Source: Desulfobulbaceae bacterium
GTDB lineage: Bacteria > Desulfobacterota > Desulfobulbia > Desulfobulbales > Desulfurivibrionaceae
Length of the DNA stretch: 7,173 nucleotides
Assembly (NCBI GenBank): GCA_003517965.1
Contig: DOZO01000069.1
Span: forward strand, 1 to 7,173
Direction of reading: 5' to 3'
The translations under genes were made by a program, and so were the position numbers. Below are positions 6,499 through 7,173 of the stretch, piece after piece (positions within the stretch are counted from its first letter, which is position 1; the number at the start of each line of letters is the position of its first letter). The notes under the pieces are model-generated. The model did not search any database and was not told the DNA's origin. It saw only the letters and a list, made by a program, of their open reading frames with translations.

Positions 6499-7173
6499 AA
6501 TCGCTTGTATCTTTGATAATTTCTTCCCAAAACTGGGAGGAGAACCGATCCAAAATCAAACGCTGGTGGAAAACCTCCATAATTCAGAGAAGTTTTCCCC
6601 GGTCGTTTTTCCCCTCATGTGGGAACAGGGATTAGACACCAACAGGTTTGATTTTCCTGTCCACCCGGTCAGAACCTACACGAAGTTTCCAGACGATTTC
6701 AACAAAGTCACCCCCGCCATTCTCTGGGACCGGGCGATCAACCTGTTGCGGAGCAAATCCATCCACCGCCATCTGGCAGCCGTCGACATCATTTTGACGG
6801 ATCTGCACTCAGCGGCACTCATTGGTGCCTATTACAAAAACAGCTTGGGGAAAAAACTGGCCATCCGATTCGGCGGCAATGTCTTCCGCCAAGGAGAATA
6901 CAGACATGAAATCGAAGATAAATACCACTGGTTGAAAGGATATTTTTTCCAAATCCCCGCCCGCTATGCTTTCAACGCAGCCGATAGAATCATCGTCAAT
7001 GGCCACGATCTGCATACCGAATTAACCGATGTCGGCTTTGATGGCGGGAAAATCCACATCATCCCGGTAGGCTTCTCGCCGGATATTTTCTTTCCGCCAC
7101 CTGCATCCCATGAAGAACTGCTGGTTGCGGATAACACTCCGCTGCGAATCCTTTTTTACGGCCGAATCACCGA
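6476..7173 (+). CDS. GT4-type glycosyltransferase, N-terminal half (3'-truncated)
   Basis: A frame from ATG 6476 stays open to the window edge, giving 232 codons. It begins with KKIKIACIFDNFFPKLGGE (5-23), the first GT-B strand followed by the Gly-rich acceptor loop (usual form P-x-x-GG). ADRIIVNGHDLHTEL is the usual strand and helix before the interdomain region, IIPVGFSPDIFFPP resembles the common PxGxD-x-x-x-F linker, and LRILFYGRIT is the first strand of the donor domain where the window ends. The EX7E motif is therefore not visible, and family GT4 rests on the N-terminal pattern only. ATG 6476 overlaps the radical SAM gene by 23 nt; GTG 6482 is an alternative that loses two residues. I see no Shine-Dalgarno upstream of either start. 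It is likely a second chain-extending transferase of the same pathway. Confidence 0.8.
   Translation, partial: MSVSKKIKIACIFDNFFPKLGGEPIQNQTLVENLHNSEKFSPVVFPLMWEQGLDTNRFDFPVHPVRTYTKFPDDFNKVTPAILWDRAINLLRSKSIHRHLAAVDIILTDLHSAALIGAYYKNSLGKKLAIRFGGNVFRQGEYRHEIEDKYHWLKGYFFQIPARYAFNAADRIIVNGHDLHTELTDVGFDGGKIHIIPVGFSPDIFFPPPASHEELLVADNTPLRILFYGRIT

Noticed and set aside
1..7173. Search for tRNA or rRNA genes, CRISPR repeats, insertion sequences and attachment sites
   Set aside because: The window is covered by overlapping coding sequence. I saw no direct repeat array, transposase motif, terminal inverted repeats or tRNA-like cloverleaf.

Overview
The window is one uninterrupted stretch of a bacterial surface-glycan or glycolipid biosynthesis cluster. 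Seven coding regions lie on the + strand. The first lacks its 5' end and the last lacks its 3' end because the window cuts them. Every junction is an overlap (1, 14, 7, 31, 4 and 23 nt, using my chosen starts), so there is no intergenic DNA and I see no promoter, terminator, RNA gene, CRISPR array or mobile element. This architecture points to a single translationally coupled operon that begins upstream and continues downstream.

Layout: (1) 1-792, the C-terminal part of a membrane-anchored family-2 glycosyltransferase of the polyprenyl-phosphate sugar synthase (DPM1/ArnC-like) type. (2) 792-2228, a radical SAM protein with an N-terminal B12-binding-type domain. (3) 2215-3417, a GT4 (GT-B fold) glycosyltransferase. 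(4) 3411-4229, a NodB/polysaccharide-deacetylase-fold protein with ArnD-like features and an atypical metal motif. (5) 4199-5107, a class I SAM-dependent methyltransferase with an N-terminal winged-helix-like part. (6) 5104-6498, a second B12-binding-type radical SAM protein. (7) 6476-7173, the N-terminal half of another GT4-type glycosyltransferase.

Working model (inference): gene 1 loads a sugar onto a polyprenyl phosphate or similar lipid, and the GT4 enzymes (genes 3 and 7) extend a glycan. The cytosolic deacetylase-like protein removes an acyl group, and the methyltransferase plus two radical SAM enzymes tailor the sugar or the lipid. The pairing of an ArnC-like transferase with an ArnD-like hydrolase, bracketed by two cobalamin-type radical SAM enzymes, is the most unusual aspect. 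No substrate can be deduced from sequence alone.

The organism is a bacterium of intermediate GC content. Lipid-linked glycosylation, B12-type radical SAM enzymes and TTG/GTG starts would suit an anaerobic Gram-negative lineage such as a Desulfobacterota-like or uncultivated group, but nothing here fixes the taxonomy. Base composition is uneven. Sampled 60-base lines of genes 1-2 count about 35-45% GC, against about 55-65% in gene 6, which suggests a mosaic cluster.
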